Shown: positions 24,877-32,797 of the stretch, one piece after another | Numbering within the stretch: the first letter of the stretch is position 1 | Layout of the letters: every line of letters begins with the position of its first letter | Assembly (NCBI RefSeq): GCF_024305175.1 | Contig: NZ_JAMWYY010000018.1 | Span: forward strand, 1 to 55,605 | Origin: Flavobacterium sp. | GTDB lineage: Bacteria; Bacteroidota; Bacteroidia; Flavobacteriales; Flavobacteriaceae | Length of the DNA: 55,605 nt | Direction: 5' to 3' | Notes under the pieces: generated by a model | The model's database searches: none | What the model saw: only the letters and a program-made list of their open reading frames with translations | Told to the model about the DNA's origin: nothing | Position numbers and translations under genes: made by a program

Positions 24877-25365
24877 TCAGTCGGTTAACTTCTTAAGCAT
24901 CCATACCGGGCAGGAGGTGTGGCCTGTATTGCCCATAGGCGCATCTATATACACAAAACCAGATTTTTTATATAGCTTTTGTGCCGCCACCATATAAGGC
25001 ATGGTTTCGAGGTAACAATATTTGTAGCCTGCTTCAACTGCAAAATCAAGGCAGGCCTGCATCATGGCGGTACCTGTGCCCTTACCCCTTGCGGTATCGA
25101 GAAAATACATTTTCTGCAGTTCGCAGGTATCAGGGTCGCCACCTTCAAGCGGTGCAATGCCTGCACCACCGGTTATAGTGCCGTTATCATCAATTATAAA
25201 ATAGGCAGCACCGGGCATTGTATAGGTTTCATACATACAATCTAAAGACTTGTCGGCATAAGCAGTACCTACTTTAGGTACATTGTGTTCTTCCAGCACG
25301 GTGCGTATAACCTTTGCTACTGCTGCATTATCCTGCTGCTCAATTTTACGGATTACGGTATTCAT
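24877..25365 (-). CDS. GNAT family N-acetyltransferase
   Basis: A 162-residue acetyltransferase. The acetyl-CoA binding motif appears as LDTARGKGTGTAMMQACLDFA (Q/RxxGxG/A type), preceded by the LQKMYF strand and followed by YKYCYLETMPYMVAAQKLYKKSGF. The N-terminal half carries the substrate-binding strands. The acceptor cannot be deduced. It is upstream of prmC, and a possible TAGCTTTG element on the minus strand (25370-25377) lies only five nucleotides before the ATG, which would give a nearly leaderless transcript. Confidence 0.88.
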   Translation of the reverse strand: MNTVIRKIEQQDNAAVAKVIRTVLEEHNVPKVGTAYADKSLDCMYETYTMPGAAYFIIDDNGTITGGAGIAPLEGGDPDTCELQKMYFLDTARGKGTGTAMMQACLDFAVEAGYKYCYLETMPYMVAAQKLYKKSGFVYIDAPMGNTGHTSCPVWMLKKLTD

Positions 25366-25424
25366 AAGGCAAAGCTACTACTATTTGCGGATTTTGTAAC
25401 TTTACGCTTTGCTAAACCTGCCTG

Positions 25425-26483
25425 ATGGATCACGAAATATACATGCAGCGCTGCCTTGAACTGGCAGCAAACGGATTAAGGGCTGCCATGCCCAACCCCT
25501 GTGTGGGCGCGGTACTGGCGCACCAAGGCCGCATAATAGGCGAAGGCTATACATCTGCTTATGGCGGGCCGCACGGAGAGGTTAACTGCATTAATTCTGT
25601 TAAGGAAGCTGACAGGCACCTTATACCGCTCGCTACATTATACGTAAGCCTGGAGCCATGCAGCCACTACGGTAAAACACCGCCCTGCTGCGACCTTATC
25701 ATCCAACAGCAGATACCCAGCATAGTTATAGGCACTACCGACCCGCACGAAAAAGTGGCAGGAGAAGGCATCCGCAGGCTGCGTGAAGCCGGCAAAAATG
25801 TTATTGTCGGAGTCCTGGAAAAAGAGTGCAGGGAGTTTAACCGCAGGTTCTTTACTTTTCATGAAAAAAAACGCCCTTACATGATTTTAAAATGGGCAGA
25901 AACCGCCGATGGTTACATAGCCCCGCCAATAGAAAAAAGAGAAAATACTGAAAAAAAGCCGTATTGGATAACAGGGCCCTATGCGCGCCAACTGGTGCAT
26001 AAATGGCGCAGCGAAGAAATGGCGATACTCGCCGGCACGCAAACCGTGATTGACGACAACCCGCAACTGGACGTGCGCGACTGGACAGGCCCAAACCCGG
26101 TTCGTGTAATCCTTGACCGGAACGGCAGGATTGGCAACAGATATGCTGTTAAAAATCTTAAAATAAAATCAATATTCTTGACAGAGGTTACAGGTTTAAC
26201 TAACTTAGAGAACCTTGAATATGAAAACATCAGCTTTGATGAAAACCTTGTCGCTACAATTGCAAACATACTATATCGCCGCAACCTGCAATCGGTTATT
26301 ATAGAGGGCGGGCAGCAAACGCTGCAACTGTTTATAGATGCCGGTTTATGGGATGAAGCAAGGATATTTAAGGGTAAGAGCGTCTTTAACGGAGGCACCA
26401 AAGCTCCGTCGCTAAGTGGCGCACCCATAAAAAAAATGAGCATTGCAGAAGACGAACTTTTAATTTTCAGGAATTATGGTTAA
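25425..26483 (+). CDS. ribD: Bifunctional riboflavin biosynthesis protein RibD
   Basis: Catalyses the second and third steps of riboflavin synthesis: deamination of the pyrimidine and reduction of its ribosyl side chain. The 352-residue protein has the cytidine deaminase-like domain first, with zinc ligands in PHGEVNC and EPCSHYGKTPPCCDLI, then the RibD C-terminal reductase domain from about 150 (RPYMILKWAETADGYIAP, ILAGTQTVIDDNPQLDVR, SVIIEGGQQTLQLFI). The last 8 nt overlap the start of a HAD phosphatase gene, implying translational coupling. ribH is also in this window, 16 kb away. Confidence 0.96.
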   Translation: MDHEIYMQRCLELAANGLRAAMPNPCVGAVLAHQGRIIGEGYTSAYGGPHGEVNCINSVKEADRHLIPLATLYVSLEPCSHYGKTPPCCDLIIQQQIPSIVIGTTDPHEKVAGEGIRRLREAGKNVIVGVLEKECREFNRRFFTFHEKKRPYMILKWAETADGYIAPPIEKRENTEKKPYWITGPYARQLVHKWRSEEMAILAGTQTVIDDNPQLDVRDWTGPNPVRVILDRNGRIGNRYAVKNLKIKSIFLTEVTGLTNLENLEYENISFDENLVATIANILYRRNLQSVIIEGGQQTLQLFIDAGLWDEARIFKGKSVFNGGTKAPSLSGAPIKKMSIAEDELLIFRNYG

Positions 26484-27093
26484 CACGATAGTATTTGATT
26501 TTGGAGATGTTTTTATAAACAAAAACAGTAAAGCCAAAGATGAGGCTTTGGCAAGCCTTGGACTGACCGAGTGGAATGAAGATCTTGAAGAGCTGGAAAA
26601 GCAGCTCGAAACGGGAGTTATCAATGCTAAGGAATTTCTTAAAGGTTTGCAGTCTTATACCGACAATGCTTCTTTAGAAGCTATAAAAGAAGCATGGAAT
26701 GCGGGTATAGAAAATTTTCCGCTTTACCGTTTGGAGTTCCTGCAAAAACTGGCTACCAGCTATCGGCTGTTCCTGTTAAGCAATACAGATCCTATCCATA
26801 TAGAGAAATTCGAGCATGACTCCGGCGCTTCTTTTTACAGCGACTTTTACCAGTGTTTTGAAAAAGTGTATTTCAGCCATGAAATTGGTGTACGCAAGCC
26901 TGATGAAGAGGCCTATAATTATCTTATAAACAATCACGACATCCAGCCCAAGCGCACCCTGCTGGTAGATGATAAAAAGTTTAACACCGATGCTGCCGAA
27001 GCGCTCGGATTTAAAGTATGGCACCTGCAAAATGGCTCAGAAGATGTTACCGAGCTATTCGATAAAAAAATAATTCCGTTTAACGAAGCGTAA
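26476..27093 (+). CDS. HAD-superfamily phosphatase overlapping ribD
   Basis: A 205-residue HAD-IA type hydrolase. Motif I is VFDFGDVFIN, motif II LLSNTDPIH, the lysine motif RKPDEEAY and motif III LLVDDKKFNTDAA. A helical cap lies between motifs I and II. The DxG form of motif I places it near the YihX/FMN-phosphatase-like group. Its 8-nt overlap with ribD suggests a role in riboflavin synthesis, possibly removal of phosphate from the pyrimidine intermediate before lumazine formation, a step done by varied HAD enzymes. This is context inference only. Confidence 0.85.
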   Translation: MVNTIVFDFGDVFINKNSKAKDEALASLGLTEWNEDLEELEKQLETGVINAKEFLKGLQSYTDNASLEAIKEAWNAGIENFPLYRLEFLQKLATSYRLFLLSNTDPIHIEKFEHDSGASFYSDFYQCFEKVYFSHEIGVRKPDEEAYNYLINNHDIQPKRTLLVDDKKFNTDAAEALGFKVWHLQNGSEDVTELFDKKIIPFNEA

Positions 27094-27099
27094 AACAAA

Positions 27100-27537
27100 C
27101 TATTCTCCCTGCTTCTTGTTCTTTATAGCAGCTACAAGCGTGTTATGGTCTTCGGTATAGTATAAGAACTTCCTGTTTTGGGGCAACCTGCCACTAAAAT
27201 CGTTATTTACAAGCACACAGCTTATTTTTTCGACCTCGGCTACATCAGCCGGGCCTACCACAAAAGCAGCAAAATCTTTATCATCAATTTTTACAAAGGC
27301 AATTTTAATTTCGTCCTCTGTTCCCATAGCTTTATTAGCCATATCGGCCATTTCGAGCGCCAGCTTTCGGTTTTCTTCACTATAGGTAAACGGGGTGTTG
27401 CCAAGTGCTTTTACATCCATAACTTCATAACCACTCATTTCGGCGCCACAGCCAAGTTCTTTTACTTCCTGTTTTTCGCCACAGGAAGTTACAGTTAATA
27501 CAACCGCTAACAAAAATCCTCTTATCAATGTATTCAT
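27100..27537 (-). CDS. Small lipoprotein of unknown function
   Basis: A 145-residue predicted lipoprotein (signal with TSCG lipobox, Cys19). The mature part has a cysteine soon after the anchor (ELGCGAEMSGYEVMDV) and a second one in VEKISCVLVNNDFSGRLPQN, which may pair. A helix-rich centre (RKLALEMADMANKAMGTE) separates two strand blocks. No family was recognised. It is a single gene, convergent with the HAD phosphatase gene (6 bp between stops) and divergent from the GntA-like gene. Confidence 0.65.
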   Translation of the reverse strand: MNTLIRGFLLAVVLTVTSCGEKQEVKELGCGAEMSGYEVMDVKALGNTPFTYSEENRKLALEMADMANKAMGTEDEIKIAFVKIDDKDFAAFVVGPADVAEVEKISCVLVNNDFSGRLPQNRKFLYYTEDHNTLVAAIKNKKQGE

Positions 27538-27690
27538 TTTGATCTTTTTTATTTTTAAAAGTACGAAATAATTTCAGCGTACAAAATTCACAAACCCTTA
27601 TAACTACTATTCTTACAAAGCCTAAAGTAAGCCTAAATATCTTGTATTTGCAAGCCTGATAGAGGAACTTTATTTCAATAAAAGAGCTAT

Positions 27691-28383
27691 ATGATGAATG
27701 CAAAGGATATTAAAGACGAATTTATATCAAAAATAGAGGATAAACTTTTTCCGTGCGTGGCAGCAAAGGCCGCACTTACAAAAGAGCAGCTTCACATTTT
27801 TACAGCAGGTCATATGGCCTGCCCAAAAGACGATAAAGCCATACTGGAATTTATTTATACATTTATAAAAGACTATCGCAAGTCTGACAAGCTCTTTCAC
27901 AGCGCAGTAATTGTTTTTCCTGAGACAGAGATTTACAGCGAGGCAATGTTCGAAAAACTTTTTTGGAACAGGCTGCAGGCGCTGGCCGACCTTGATGCTG
28001 AAAAACATGATTATGACCCAAGGGTAGACCCTGAGCCCGAATCTGAAAACTTCAGTTTCAGCTTGGGCGGCGAGGCTTTCTTTATAATAGGGCTTCACCC
28101 TGCCAGCAGCAGGGAGGCGAGGCAATTTGCGCAGCCTGCAATAGCATTTAACCCACACGCTCAGTTTGAGCAGCTAAGGGAGAACGGCCAGTACCAGAAA
28201 ATGAAAAACATTGTACGTAAAAAAGACCTGGAGTATTCAGGCAGTATAAACCCGATGTTACAGGATTTCGGCGAAGCATCCGAAGTGTACCAATATACCG
28301 GTCGGCAGTATGACAATAGCTGGAAATGCCCGTACCACAGTAACCACAACCATATAAAGCATGAACATAATAAATCCGCGTAG
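27691..28383 (+). CDS. YqcI/YcgG family protein (GntA-like heme oxygenase)
   Basis: A 230-residue protein of the YqcI/YcgG family. Typical segments are FPCVAAKAALTKEQLHIF, FWNRLQALADLD, FSLGGEAFFIIGLHP, SREARQFAQPAIAFNPHAQFEQL and the C-terminal QYTGRQYDNSWKCPY. A member of this family, GntA, is a heme-dependent N-hydroxylase acting on the guanidine group of an arginine derivative in guanitoxin synthesis. Substrate here is unknown. The gene overlaps the DUF1989 gene by 23 nt, so the two products are likely made together. Confidence 0.82.
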   Translation: MMNAKDIKDEFISKIEDKLFPCVAAKAALTKEQLHIFTAGHMACPKDDKAILEFIYTFIKDYRKSDKLFHSAVIVFPETEIYSEAMFEKLFWNRLQALADLDAEKHDYDPRVDPEPESENFSFSLGGEAFFIIGLHPASSREARQFAQPAIAFNPHAQFEQLRENGQYQKMKNIVRKKDLEYSGSINPMLQDFGEASEVYQYTGRQYDNSWKCPYHSNHNHIKHEHNKSA

Positions 28384-28942
28384 CGGCGTTTCTTTCATCC
28401 TTAAAAAAGGACAAAAATTAAAGATTACCGATATTGAAGGCGAACAGGTAGCCGACCTTATGTGCTACAACCTGTTCGACAAACAGGAGTACCTGTCTTC
28501 GGGCAGGACGATTGACTATGCCGAAACCATTTTCCTTACCAAAGGGCACCCCTTTTACTCAAACCGCAGCAATGTGATGTTCAATATTATTGAAGACACT
28601 GTTGGCCGCCATGATTTTTTACTTACCCCCTGCAGTGCCGATACCTTCAGGATTATTTACGGGCATGAGCACCCGCACCGCGGTTGTTTTGGTAACCTTT
28701 GCGAGGCATTAAGACCACATGGCATAGCACCCGACAGCATACCTATTACATTTAATGTATTTATGCATGTAACCCTGAACGGCGAGAGCGGAAAAGTAGA
28801 TGTGCTCCCGCCTAAAAGCAAACCCGGAGATCATATAATAATTGAAGCTGAAATGGATTTGCTTGTAGGGCTTACCGCCTGCTCTGCAGAGATGAGCAAC
28901 AATTATGCTTTTAAGCCGATAGGTTATGAAGTTATAGAGTAG
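28361..28942 (+). CDS. DUF1989, urea carboxylase-associated family protein
   Basis: A 193-residue DUF1989 protein. Landmarks are GQKLKITDIEGEQVADLMCYN, YAETIFLTKGHPFYSNRSNVMF, LLTPCSADTFRIIYG, HPHRGCFGNLCEAL and the C-terminal GLTACSAEMSNNY with cysteines probably binding metal. Family members near urea/guanidine carboxylase have been shown to be carboxyguanidine deiminase subunits. No carboxylase is present here; instead it overlaps a GntA-like gene by 23 nt. A role on a guanidine- or urea-like nitrogen compound is inferred. Confidence 0.87.
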   Translation: MNIINPRSGVSFILKKGQKLKITDIEGEQVADLMCYNLFDKQEYLSSGRTIDYAETIFLTKGHPFYSNRSNVMFNIIEDTVGRHDFLLTPCSADTFRIIYGHEHPHRGCFGNLCEALRPHGIAPDSIPITFNVFMHVTLNGESGKVDVLPPKSKPGDHIIIEAEMDLLVGLTACSAEMSNNYAFKPIGYEVIE

Positions 28943-28945
28943 CAC

Positions 28946-28976
28946 TTGCAATTGGCTCATGTAAAAGGTATTTTTG
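28946..28976 (+). promoter_or_regulatory. Complete Bacteroidota promoter for the YigZ gene
   Basis: TTG (28946-28948), a 20-bp spacer, and TATTTTTG (28969-28976) match the TTG-N17-23-TAnnTTTG consensus. The predicted transcript starts about 10-15 nt before the TTG start codon at 28996. It begins right at the DUF1989 stop. Confidence 0.65.
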
Positions 28977-28995
28977 CGGGAGATAACACTGCCTT

Positions 28996-29604
28996 TTGGA
29001 AAAAGACACCTATAAAACCCTTGCCGCCCTAGGCGAAGAAACTCTTTTTAAAGAAAAGAACAGCAAGTTCTTTGGTTACGCATATCCTGTATGCAATGAA
29101 AATGAGGTAAAAGCCATACTCGAAGAACTGCGAAAACAACACAACCAGGCAAGACACTGGTGCTACGCATGGCAATTGGGTACTGAACAAGTTAATTATC
29201 GTGCAAATGACGACGGCGAGCCCAACAACTCGGCGGGTATGCCCATATACGGGCAAATACAGTCGTTTGACGTAACCAATGTGCTTGTTGTGGTAGTACG
29301 GTACTTCGGAGGGGTAAAGCTTGGCGTAGGCGGGCTTATATCAGCCTACCGAACTTCTGCGCAAATGGCACTGGAAGCCTCGGAGATTATCGAAAAGACA
29401 ATTGATGTATACTTCACACTACAGTTCGGCTACCAGAACATGAATAAGGTAATGCGGGTTATTAAAGAAAAGAACCTTGATATTGTATCGCAAAAAATGG
29501 AAATGGACTGCGAAATAATAGTTGCTACCCGAAAAAATAATGCCCCAATGGTACTTGAGGCATTGCAAAGCTTGTATGAAATAGAAGTAAAAACTTCTTT
29601 ATAA
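28996..29604 (+). CDS. YigZ/IMPACT family protein
   Basis: A 202-residue member of the YigZ/IMPACT family. KEKNSKFFGYAYPV, HNQARHWCYAWQLG, RANDDGEPNNSAGMPI and VVVRYFGGVKLGVGGLISAYR are characteristic; a C-terminal ferredoxin-like domain follows. Bacterial members have no settled role; eukaryotic IMPACT regulates the Gcn2 kinase and the fold resembles ribosome-binding domains. No in-frame ATG fits, and the start is TTG at 28996, placed just after a complete promoter. Single-gene unit, convergent with a thioesterase gene. Confidence 0.9.
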   Translation: MEKDTYKTLAALGEETLFKEKNSKFFGYAYPVCNENEVKAILEELRKQHNQARHWCYAWQLGTEQVNYRANDDGEPNNSAGMPIYGQIQSFDVTNVLVVVVRYFGGVKLGVGGLISAYRTSAQMALEASEIIEKTIDVYFTLQFGYQNMNKVMRVIKEKNLDIVSQKMEMDCEIIVATRKNNAPMVLEALQSLYEIEVKTSL

Positions 29605-29605
29605 C

Positions 29606-30004
29606 TTAAAAAGAAAGCTTCTCTGTAACATACTCCGGCGGGGCTACCGGGCGGCCTGTTTTCATGTCAACAAACACTAAAACCGAGTTGCCCGTTGTTA
29701 ATAACTCCTCCTGCTCGTTATAAATTTCATAGTCAAATTCTATCTTGACGGACTCTTGCTTTTTAAAAATTGTTTTTACTGTTAAGAGATCATCATACCG
29801 TGCAGGTTTCTTAAAATTTAACAATAAGCTAACAACCGGCAGCATAATTCCCCTGCTCTCCATTTCCTTATACGTAAGACCCAGATTTCTAAGCCATTCC
29901 ACCCTCCCCATTTCGAAGTATTGCGCGTAATTTCCGTGGTAAACTACACCCATCTGGTCGGTTTCTGCATATCGTACCCTTACGGTAAACTGATGAATTT
30001 TCAT
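29606..30004 (-). CDS. Acyl-CoA thioesterase, YbgC-like hotdog fold
   Basis: A 132-residue single hotdog-fold thioesterase. VRYAETDQMGVVYHGNYAQYFEMGRVEWLR carries the family active-site region in two parts: the AETDQMGVVYH loop with catalytic aspartate and the helix that follows. Strand segments LLLNFKKPARYDDLL and VKIEFDYEIYNEQEELLTTG complete the fold. It hydrolyses acyl-CoA, 4-hydroxybenzoyl-CoA-like or short-chain substrates; specificity is not readable. It is divergent from dnaA, with 187 bp of AT-rich DNA between. Confidence 0.92.
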   Translation of the reverse strand: MKIHQFTVRVRYAETDQMGVVYHGNYAQYFEMGRVEWLRNLGLTYKEMESRGIMLPVVSLLLNFKKPARYDDLLTVKTIFKKQESVKIEFDYEIYNEQEELLTTGNSVLVFVDMKTGRPVAPPEYVTEKLSF

Positions 30005-30191
30005 ATTTAAGTAACGTTAATTTTATCTTAATAATCTATTAATGAGGCTTACAATTTTTTTTTAGAAAAATCAATACACCCAAAGTTTTTTTTTGAAAAA
30101 ATTTGTTTACATATTTGTTCTCCCGAACAGGAGTGAAATTTTCTTTCTCCATTTTGTAAGACAACTTTTATAACAACAAATTTCAGGATTT
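30005..30191. other. AT-rich intergenic region upstream of dnaA
   Basis: 187 bp with long T/A tracts (for example 30056-30063 and 30084-30094). I found no TTATCCACA-type DnaA box and no clear AT-13-mer array, so I do not call it oriC. A small CTCC/GGAG stem lies around 30121-30134. It must hold the promoters of dnaA and the thioesterase gene, but neither shows a perfect TAnnTTTG. Confidence 0.4.
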
Positions 30192-31619
30192 ATGACTAAA
30201 ACTGCGCAATCGGTATGGGATAACTGTCTTGTGTTCATAAAGGACAACATTCAGGAACAGGCATACAAGACCTGGTTCGAGCCTATACGTGCAGTTGAGC
30301 TTACTGACAACGCACTTTACATACAGGTACCCAGCAAATTTTTTTATGAGTGGCTGGAAGAGCACTACGTAAAGCTGCTTAAAGTTGCACTTACCAAAGA
30401 ACTGGGTAACGGGGCAAAGTTACTCTATAAAATTAAGATGGAAAACACTTATGGCAACAAGCAGCCTTTTACAGAGCAGTTGCCAAGTGCCAACCGTGCC
30501 CCCGTAAAGCCACAGGAAATTGATGTGCCTTTACAAAACAAGAACCCCGAACTTAAAAACCCTTTTATAATACCGGGCATCCGAAACCTTAAAATAGAAT
30601 CTCAGCTTAATGCCAATTACAGCTTTGATAACTTTTTTGAGGGCGACTCTAACAGGCTTGCAAGATCGGCAGGTATGGCGGTGGCTAACAAGCCGGGCGG
30701 TACATCTTTTAACCCGCTGCTTATTTTTGGCGGCGTAGGTTTGGGTAAAACACACCTTGCCCATGCCATTGGGATAGAAATAAAAGATAAGTACCCGGAT
30801 AAAACGGTACTGTACATTTCGGCTGAGATATTTACACAACAATATATAGATTCGGTAAAGCGTAACACAAGGAATGACTTTATTCATTTCTATCAGCTTA
30901 TCGACGTACTTATTATAGACGATGTTCAGTTCCTTTCCGGCAAGACAGGAACGCAGGATGTATTTTTCCACATCTTTAACCACCTGCACCAAAACGGCAA
31001 GCAGGTAATACTTACCAGTGATAAGGCGCCTGTAGATATGCAGGACATAGAGCAGAGGCTGTTATCACGCTTTAAGTGGGGACTTTCTGCCGAGCTGCAC
31101 CAGCCCGATTATGAAACCCGCATTTCTATATTAAATAACATACTGTATCGCGACGGCGTAGAAATGCCCGAAGAGATAATAGAATATGTGGCACGCAACA
31201 TTAAAACTAATGTGCGCGAGCTTGAGGGCGCTATAATATCGCTTATTGCACAATCATCTTTCAACAAGCGCGAGGTTACGTTAGACCTTGCCAAACAGGT
31301 TGTAGAAAAGTTTGTAAAGAACGTAAAGCGTGAAATTTCTATAGACTACATCCAGAAAGTAGTATCTGATTATTTTCAGTTGGATGTTGATACCCTTCAA
31401 AGTAAAACCCGCAAGCGCCATGTAGTACAAGCAAGGCAGCTTGCCATGTTTTTCGCAAAAAAATACACCAAGTCATCGCTTGCTAACATTGGTTCGCAAA
31501 TTGGCGACCGCGACCACGCAACAGTATTGCATGCCTGCAAAACGGTTGACAACCTTGTTACTACCGATAAGCAGTTCCGAAAGTTTGTAGATGACATCAA
31601 TAAAAAGCTTTCTGTGTAA
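30192..31619 (+). CDS. dnaA: Chromosomal replication initiator DnaA
   Basis: ATP-dependent initiator that opens oriC and loads the replication machinery. The 475-residue protein has domain I (about 1-85, with WDNCLVFIKDNIQEQAYKTWF), a variable linker to about 140, the AAA+ domain with Walker A GGVGLGKT (about 180-187) and Walker B IIDD (about 241-244) and the QRLLSRFKWGL arginine-finger region, and C-terminal domain IV with the GDRDHATVLHACKTV signature. Its stop overlaps the start of the phosphatase gene as TAATG, so downstream genes are translationally coupled. dnaN is not adjacent; recF is 12 kb away. Confidence 0.97.
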   Translation: MTKTAQSVWDNCLVFIKDNIQEQAYKTWFEPIRAVELTDNALYIQVPSKFFYEWLEEHYVKLLKVALTKELGNGAKLLYKIKMENTYGNKQPFTEQLPSANRAPVKPQEIDVPLQNKNPELKNPFIIPGIRNLKIESQLNANYSFDNFFEGDSNRLARSAGMAVANKPGGTSFNPLLIFGGVGLGKTHLAHAIGIEIKDKYPDKTVLYISAEIFTQQYIDSVKRNTRNDFIHFYQLIDVLIIDDVQFLSGKTGTQDVFFHIFNHLHQNGKQVILTSDKAPVDMQDIEQRLLSRFKWGLSAELHQPDYETRISILNNILYRDGVEMPEEIIEYVARNIKTNVRELEGAIISLIAQSSFNKREVTLDLAKQVVEKFVKNVKREISIDYIQKVVSDYFQLDVDTLQSKTRKRHVVQARQLAMFFAKKYTKSSLANIGSQIGDRDHATVLHACKTVDNLVTTDKQFRKFVDDINKKLSV

Positions 31620-32083
31620 TGGTAAAAGTGCTGATGGTATGCCTGGGCAATATCTGCCGGTCTCCTCTGGCCGAAGGCATACTTCAATCTAAACTTCCCT
31701 CTGATACTTTTTTTGTTGACTCCGCCGGAACAGGCGACTGGCACGTGGGGCAACAGCCCGACAAACGCTCTATAGCAACTGCAAAAAACAGGGGGCTCGA
31801 TATAAGCTGCCAAAAAGCAAGGCAGTTCAGGGTTTCTGATTTTGAAGAGTTTGACCATATTTATGTAATGGATGCTTCTAACTACAGTAATGTAGTTAAG
31901 CTGGCACCTCATAACGAAGCCAAAGCCAAAGTGCGCCTGATGATGGATGTACTGTATCCAGGAGAAAGTATAGATGTACCCGACCCTTATTTTGGCGGTG
32001 ATGAAGGCTTTGACCGTGTTTATGATATGCTGGATGAAGCCTGTACCCTTGTTGCCAACAATCTGAAAAAGGAACATTTGTAA
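31619..32083 (+). CDS. Low-molecular-weight protein tyrosine phosphatase
   Basis: A 154-residue cysteine phosphatase. The P-loop VCLGNICRSPLAEG gives the nucleophile Cys8 and Arg14, with the following Ser15; the acid/base aspartate lies in VPDPYFGGDEGFDRVYDML. Size and motifs match the LMW-PTP family, which removes phosphate from phosphotyrosine proteins, including BY-kinases, or from small phosphoesters. Both ends are coupled by TAATG overlaps, to dnaA upstream and the methylase gene downstream. The LMW fold is shared with the ArsC in this window, but this one lacks the arsenate reductase cysteines. Confidence 0.94.
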   Translation: MVKVLMVCLGNICRSPLAEGILQSKLPSDTFFVDSAGTGDWHVGQQPDKRSIATAKNRGLDISCQKARQFRVSDFEEFDHIYVMDASNYSNVVKLAPHNEAKAKVRLMMDVLYPGESIDVPDPYFGGDEGFDRVYDMLDEACTLVANNLKKEHL

Positions 32084-32796
32084 TGGCTGCCGGCAAATTA
32101 TACCTGTTGCCCGTTCCGCTTGGGCCTGATGCCGACCCTAAAGATGTGCTGCCCGAATCTGTAGCGCGCTCTATAGAATTTATAGACCACTACATAGTAG
32201 AAAATGAAAAAACGGCACGCCGTTTTATAAAAGCCATACTCCCCACTAAAAAACAGCCTGAACTTATTCTATCTGTGCTGAATAAGCACACAGAACCTCA
32301 GGAGCACTTTGAGTTCATTAAGCCCTGCCTTGAAGGTAAAAACGTAGGCCTGATGAGTGAAGCCGGATGCCCCGGCGTTGCCGACCCCGGTGCTGCAATA
32401 GTAAAGCTGGCGCACAGCAATAATATTCAGGTAGTGCCCTTAACAGGGCCTTCATCTATACTGCTGGCCATGATGGCAAGCGGCATGAACGGGCAAAGTT
32501 TTGCTTTTAACGGCTACCTGCCCATAGATAAAGCTGAAAAGAAGAATGCACTTAAGAATTATGAAAAGCTGTCGCAGGATAAAAATCAGTCACAGCTTTT
32601 TATAGAAACACCCTACCGCAACAATAAATTACTTGATGATATATTGGCTACTTTACAGCCCGCCACGCATTTGTGCATAGCGGCAGATATAACCCTGCCT
32701 ACAGAATATATTAAAACCAAAACGGCTGCTCAGTGGAAAAAAGAAAAACCCGACCTGCACAACAGGCCGTGTATTTTTATCATCCATAAGTTTTAG
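32083..32796 (+). CDS. RsmI-like SAM-dependent methyltransferase
   Basis: A 237-residue tetrapyrrole-methylase-fold protein related to RsmI, which 2'-O-methylates C1402 of 16S rRNA. Motifs: KLYLLPVPLG at the N-terminus, VGLMSEAGCPGVADPGA (RsmI: SDAGTPGISDPG), VVPLTGPSSILLAMMASG, and FIETPYRNNKLLDDI. The C-terminal extra domain of RsmI is missing and the N-terminal loop is altered, so it is a short homologue common in Bacteroidota; its target is not certain. It begins with a TAATG overlap with the phosphatase gene and so belongs to the dnaA operon. Confidence 0.85.
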   Translation: MAAGKLYLLPVPLGPDADPKDVLPESVARSIEFIDHYIVENEKTARRFIKAILPTKKQPELILSVLNKHTEPQEHFEFIKPCLEGKNVGLMSEAGCPGVADPGAAIVKLAHSNNIQVVPLTGPSSILLAMMASGMNGQSFAFNGYLPIDKAEKKNALKNYEKLSQDKNQSQLFIETPYRNNKLLDDILATLQPATHLCIAADITLPTEYIKTKTAAQWKKEKPDLHNRPCIFIIHKF

Positions 32797-32797
32797 G

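Noticed and set aside
30005..30191. Origin of replication next to dnaA
   Set aside because: AT-rich but without recognisable DnaA boxes; no dnaN or other origin-linked genes.
31397..32077. 226-residue ORF on the minus strand opposite dnaA and the phosphatase gene
   Set aside because: It is fully antisense to two well-recognised genes, has no family features and shows composition typical of a shadow frame.
31619..32083. Second arsenate reductase
   Set aside because: It has the P-loop but lacks the later cysteine pair seen in the true ArsC at 35043-35459, so it is called an LMW tyrosine phosphatase.
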